Shown here: positions 24,342 to 25,808 of the stretch, in pieces | How the letters are laid out: every line of letters starts with the position of its first letter | Numbering within the stretch: the first letter of the stretch is position 1 | Assembly (NCBI GenBank): GCA_002335115.1 | Contig: DDCR01000130.1 | Coordinates: 1-25,808 of the forward strand | Source: Oceanospirillaceae bacterium UBA2001 | GTDB lineage: Bacteria; Pseudomonadota; Gammaproteobacteria; Pseudomonadales; Balneatricaceae | DNA: 25,808 nucleotides | Direction of reading: 5' to 3' | The notes under the pieces: generated by a model | Told to the model about the DNA's origin: nothing | What the model saw: only the letters and a program-made list of their open reading frames with translations | Database searches by the model: none | Program-made: the position numbers and the translations under genes

Positions 24342-24848
24342 ATGATCAGTAGTGAAGATGCCCCAGCCATGCCATTGCTAAAGTTGATGCATATCCTAGG
24401 GTATGCTGGACTAATACCCTTTGGTATCCCGGTGTGTCTTATGCTAGACGATCTGTGGTTTGGGTCAACGATTCGCAGTGGCATCCCCTGGGTCGTGCAT
24501 GCGCCCGATCTATTCATCAGCTACAGTGCTATTATTTTAAGCTTTATGTGTGGCACTTTGTGGGCGGGTTGGCAAACGATCGGTAACAATCGACTAGCAA
24601 AGGGTGCTGTTTTACTGAGTAATTTGTTGGCGCTGAGTGGCTGGGGTGCTTTGTTACTCATGTTGATAGCGTCGGTGCCTAAGGTCTTTTGTGTTATCCT
24701 TCTTATGTTCGGTTTTATAAGTTTATTGACCGCAGAACGGATGCTTGGCACTGCAGTGATGGATTACTGGCGCATGCGTTTATCTTTGACCGCTATCGTC
24801 CTTATTTTACACCTTATAATGATCACGCTTGTGATAATGGAGTTTTAA
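24342..24848 (+). CDS. DUF3429 family membrane protein
   Basis: The 168-residue, strongly hydrophobic protein has about four to five membrane segments: LMHILGYAGLIPFGIPVCLM, FISYSAIILSFMCGTLWAGW, LLSNLLALSGWGALLLMLIA, VFCVILLMFGFISLL and LSLTAIVLILHLIMITLVI. The LGYAGLIPF opening and the SYSAIILSFMCGTLWAG segment match what I know of DUF3429 inner-membrane proteins, whose function is unknown. AAAGG 8 nt before the ATG supports the start. The next gene starts 2 nt after its stop, so it is the first gene of a coupled operon with DCC and SDR proteins, a combination suggesting a redox or membrane-associated task. Confidence 0.8.
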   Translation: MISSEDAPAMPLLKLMHILGYAGLIPFGIPVCLMLDDLWFGSTIRSGIPWVVHAPDLFISYSAIILSFMCGTLWAGWQTIGNNRLAKGAVLLSNLLALSGWGALLLMLIASVPKVFCVILLMFGFISLLTAERMLGTAVMDYWRMRLSLTAIVLILHLIMITLVIMEF

Positions 24849-24850
24849 CA

Positions 24851-25249
24851 GTGGCACAATTAACCATTTTTTTTGATGGCGGTTGCCCTTTGTGTGCAAA
24901 GGAAATTGGACATCTTGAACGCCTTGATTATGCGAAGAATCTCGCCTTTGAAGATATTTATGCGCCTCTTTTTAGTGAGCGCTTCCCCCACATTGACCAA
25001 CAGAAAGCGGACCAGATTTTGCATGGTCAATGGCAAGATGGTGGCATTATTTATGGCTTAGAAGTGACCTACCATTCTTGGGCTTTAGTCGGAAAGGGGC
25101 ATTGGGTAGCGATTCTTCGTTGGCCGATTTTTAAGCAATTAGCGCAACTAGGCTACCGTTTTTTTGCTCGATATCGTCACCGAATTTCTGCTCTGCTTAC
25201 TGGTGAACCGCGGTGTGATCGTTGTGACATTGGTGGCCCTTCAAAATGA
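24851..25249 (+). CDS. DCC (DUF393) family thiol-disulfide oxidoreductase-like protein
   Basis: I start this 132-residue protein at GTG 24851: GGAG (24839-24842) is 8 nt before it, and the encoded MAQLTIFFDGGCPLCAKE begins exactly where DCC proteins begin. The frame is open to a more distant upstream codon at 24689, but that part overlaps the DUF3429 gene and has no similarity. The family signature DGGCPLC places Cys12 and Cys15 in a CxxC, as in thioredoxin-like proteins. Further features are the conserved WALVGKGHWVAI-type middle and two C-terminal Cys (RCDRCD). The biochemical function of DCC proteins is not established, though a thiol-redox role is plausible. The stop overlaps the SDR start (ATGA). 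Confidence 0.87.
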   Translation: MAQLTIFFDGGCPLCAKEIGHLERLDYAKNLAFEDIYAPLFSERFPHIDQQKADQILHGQWQDGGIIYGLEVTYHSWALVGKGHWVAILRWPIFKQLAQLGYRFFARYRHRISALLTGEPRCDRCDIGGPSK

Positions 25250-25808
25250 CAGTAGAATTACCAAATTACGCCTTGGTCTTGGGAGCAAGTGGTGGCTTAG
25301 GTTCAGCATTGGTGGCCCAGTTTTTAAGTGACCCATCCATTGCCCGTGTGTTCGCCATTAGCAGGGCAGGGGAGTCAGATTTTATAAGGGTTTCAGTTGC
25401 CGAAGCTAATAAGCTCGTCTGGATCAAAACTGAATATGATGAACCGTCTATGGTCGAGGTGACCGAACAGTTAAAGCCCCATGCGGGTCAGTTTGGTCGG
25501 GTGTGTATTTGTCATGGGTTGTTGCACTCAGACACCATTTGGCCAGAAAAACGCCTTGAAGACATTAACGCTGAAAACTTACATGAGATATTTCAAAGCA
25601 ATACGGTGGTGCCCGCGCTGTGGTTAAAATTACTTTTCAATTTGCTCAAGGGCAAACAGCCCTGTGTGGTGGCGACTTTGAGTGCAAGGGTAGGCAGCAT
25701 AGGCGACAATCGTATGGGAGGATGGCACTCGTATCGGGCCTCTAAGGCTGCACTTAACATGGTATTGAAAAACATGGCCATTGAATATGGCAGACGCGCT
25801 AAAAACGT
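25246..25808 (+). CDS. Short-chain dehydrogenase/reductase, 3' end cut by window edge
   Basis: The 187 residues in the window cover most of an SDR Rossmann fold. The cofactor-binding motif is LGASGGLG (residues 12-19). The catalytic set is Asn119 (QSNT), Ser146 (TLSARVGS), Tyr163 and Lys167 (YRASK). The motif order and length match the C-factor/YciK-like group of NAD(P)-dependent SDRs; the substrate cannot be told. The ATG overlaps the DCC stop by 4 nt, so it is translated with that gene. Probably about 50-60 residues are missing beyond the window. Confidence 0.92.
   Translation, partial: MTVELPNYALVLGASGGLGSALVAQFLSDPSIARVFAISRAGESDFIRVSVAEANKLVWIKTEYDEPSMVEVTEQLKPHAGQFGRVCICHGLLHSDTIWPEKRLEDINAENLHEIFQSNTVVPALWLKLLFNLLKGKQPCVVATLSARVGSIGDNRMGGWHSYRASKAALNMVLKNMAIEYGRRAKN

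Noticed and set aside
24689..24850. 54-codon upstream extension of the DCC gene
   Set aside because: It overlaps DUF3429 coding sequence and shows no family similarity; the GTG at 24851 has a proper ribosome-binding site.

Overview
The window comes from a gammaproteobacterial chromosome. It carries no plasmid, phage or transposon genes. The proteins resemble Escherichia coli counterparts along their whole length (XylB, YaeQ, RecC, RecB, RecD, YadG, YadH, QueF, YdjA). The DUF3429, DCC and SDR genes and the TPR-methyltransferase are more typical of free-living aquatic Gammaproteobacteria. A marine heterotroph of the Oceanospirillales/Alteromonadales breadth fits, but I cannot name a genus from sequence alone.

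Layout. 1-1391 (minus): xylulokinase, cut at its 3' end by the window edge. 1609-10808 (plus): yaeQ, then recC-recB-recD as an uninterrupted, overlapping operon for the RecBCD helicase-nuclease. 10813-12012: a small winged-helix regulator (minus) divergent from a sigma-like glutathione S-transferase (plus), with a perfect 16-bp palindrome between them. 12044-13741 (minus): a 565-residue P-loop protein of unknown function, with a central domain resembling zeta-toxin-type kinases. 13992-17126 (plus): yadG-yadH ABC exporter, queF and a YdjA-type nitroreductase. 17184-17271: tRNA-Ser(GGA) with a good promoter. 17272-18038: a gene-poor, AT-rich stretch with several palindromes and one small, possibly truncated minus-strand frame. 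18039-20492 (minus): TPR array fused to a class I methyltransferase. 20854-21675 (minus): a stand-alone EAL-domain phosphodiesterase. 22128-23324 (plus): a Cys/Met-metabolism PLP enzyme, convergent with a TetR regulator at 23349-23957 (minus). 24342 to the end (plus): a tightly coupled DUF3429 membrane protein - DCC thiol protein - short-chain dehydrogenase operon, cut by the window edge.

How the genes relate. The best supported functional units are RecBCD (double-strand break repair), YadGH (export) with QueF (queuosine synthesis) downstream, and the DUF3429-DCC-SDR operon. Two divergent regulator/target pairs are suggested by gene order and by DNA repeats: the winged-helix protein with the GST, and the TetR protein with the DUF3429 operon. 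The remaining genes look like independent units.

No clear novel multi-gene system is visible. The least explained items are the P-loop protein, the TPR-methyltransferase, the 10-bp and 15-bp tandem repeat arrays, and the post-tRNA region. Gene identities rest on remembered family sequences, not on searches.
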